Below are positions 6,157 through 6,204 of a stretch of 6,204 nt of DNA, piece by piece. The DNA lies in assembly GCA_964625835.1 (NCBI GenBank), contig CAZVES010000138.1, forward strand, positions 1 to 6,204, read 5' to 3'. The translations under genes and the position numbers were made by a program. Position 1 is the stretch's first letter; each line of letters starts with the position of its first letter. The notes beneath the pieces were generated by a model, which did no database searches, had not been told where the DNA came from, and was given only the letters and a program-made list of their open reading frames with translations. The stretch comes from UBA5336 sp964625835 (GTDB lineage Bacteria > Pseudomonadota > Alphaproteobacteria > Caulobacterales > Hyphomonadaceae).

Positions 6157-6204
6157 ATGCTCGACGCTTTCATCACCCACATCCGCGACGAACGCCGGCT
6201 CGCC
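6157..6204 (+). CDS. N-terminal fragment, possible XerC/XerD-type tyrosine recombinase (cut by window edge)
   Basis: Only 16 codons are present and the frame is open to the last base, so the gene continues beyond the window. The peptide MLDAFITHIRDERRLA resembles the start of the SAM-like core-binding N-domain of XerC/XerD recombinases, which typically read like FLxHLRxERxLSPHT. Those enzymes resolve chromosome dimers at dif sites, or act as phage or integron integrases. The start at 6157 is supported by AGGGG at 6145-6149 with seven-base spacing; an in-frame ATG at 6151 would add only Met-Tyr. The piece is too short to be sure of the family, and the catalytic Arg-His-Arg-Tyr residues lie outside the window. 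Confidence 0.45.
   Translation, partial: MLDAFITHIRDERRLA

Noticed and set aside
5652..6182. 176-codon minus-strand frame starting upstream of nadD
   Set aside because: It overlaps nadD in a different frame and loses any protein-like character; the ATG at 6008 within it is well spaced from AGGGG but leads to no recognisable product.

Overview
The window is a GC-rich stretch of ordinary, densely packed bacterial housekeeping genes with almost no intergenic space. Protein features point to an alphaproteobacterium, tentatively Caulobacterales/Hyphomonadaceae. These are the tyrC-hisC pair beside metX-metW, a short DUF983 zinc-ribbon membrane protein, the alphaproteobacterial style of NadD (core GGSFNPAHGGH), and frequent GTG/TTG starts. 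The order is placed from remembered gene style, not from a search.

Layout. Positions 18-2038 (minus) hold a hisC-tyrC operon: an aminotransferase followed by an arogenate/prephenate dehydrogenase, joined by a one-base TGATG overlap. A 96-bp divergent control region (2039-2134) separates it from metX-metW (2135-3900, plus), which overlap by four bases (GTGA). After a 75-bp gap comes a DUF983 protein (3976-4341, plus). It converges, with only five bases between stops, on a minus-strand run nadD -> rsfS -> rlmH (6004 down to 4347). A 152-bp divergent gap separates nadD from the first 16 codons of a plus-strand gene at the right edge, whose N-terminus resembles a XerC/XerD-type tyrosine recombinase.

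How the genes work together. HisC and TyrC can supply the transamination and oxidative decarboxylation steps to tyrosine, and HisC also serves histidine. MetX acylates homoserine to start methionine synthesis, and MetW is its dedicated methyltransferase-fold partner. RlmH methylates pseudouridine 1915 of 23S rRNA, RsfS binds the large subunit protein L14 and blocks subunit joining, and NadD makes the dinucleotide of NAD synthesis. This nadD-rsfS-rlmH group is widely conserved.

No mobile element, CRISPR array, RNA gene, toxin-antitoxin pair or defence system is visible. I found no convincing undescribed system. The points worth a second look are modest: a MetW with altered family motifs, uncertain start sites in nadD and rsfS, an unexplained metX leader, and the DUF983 gene.
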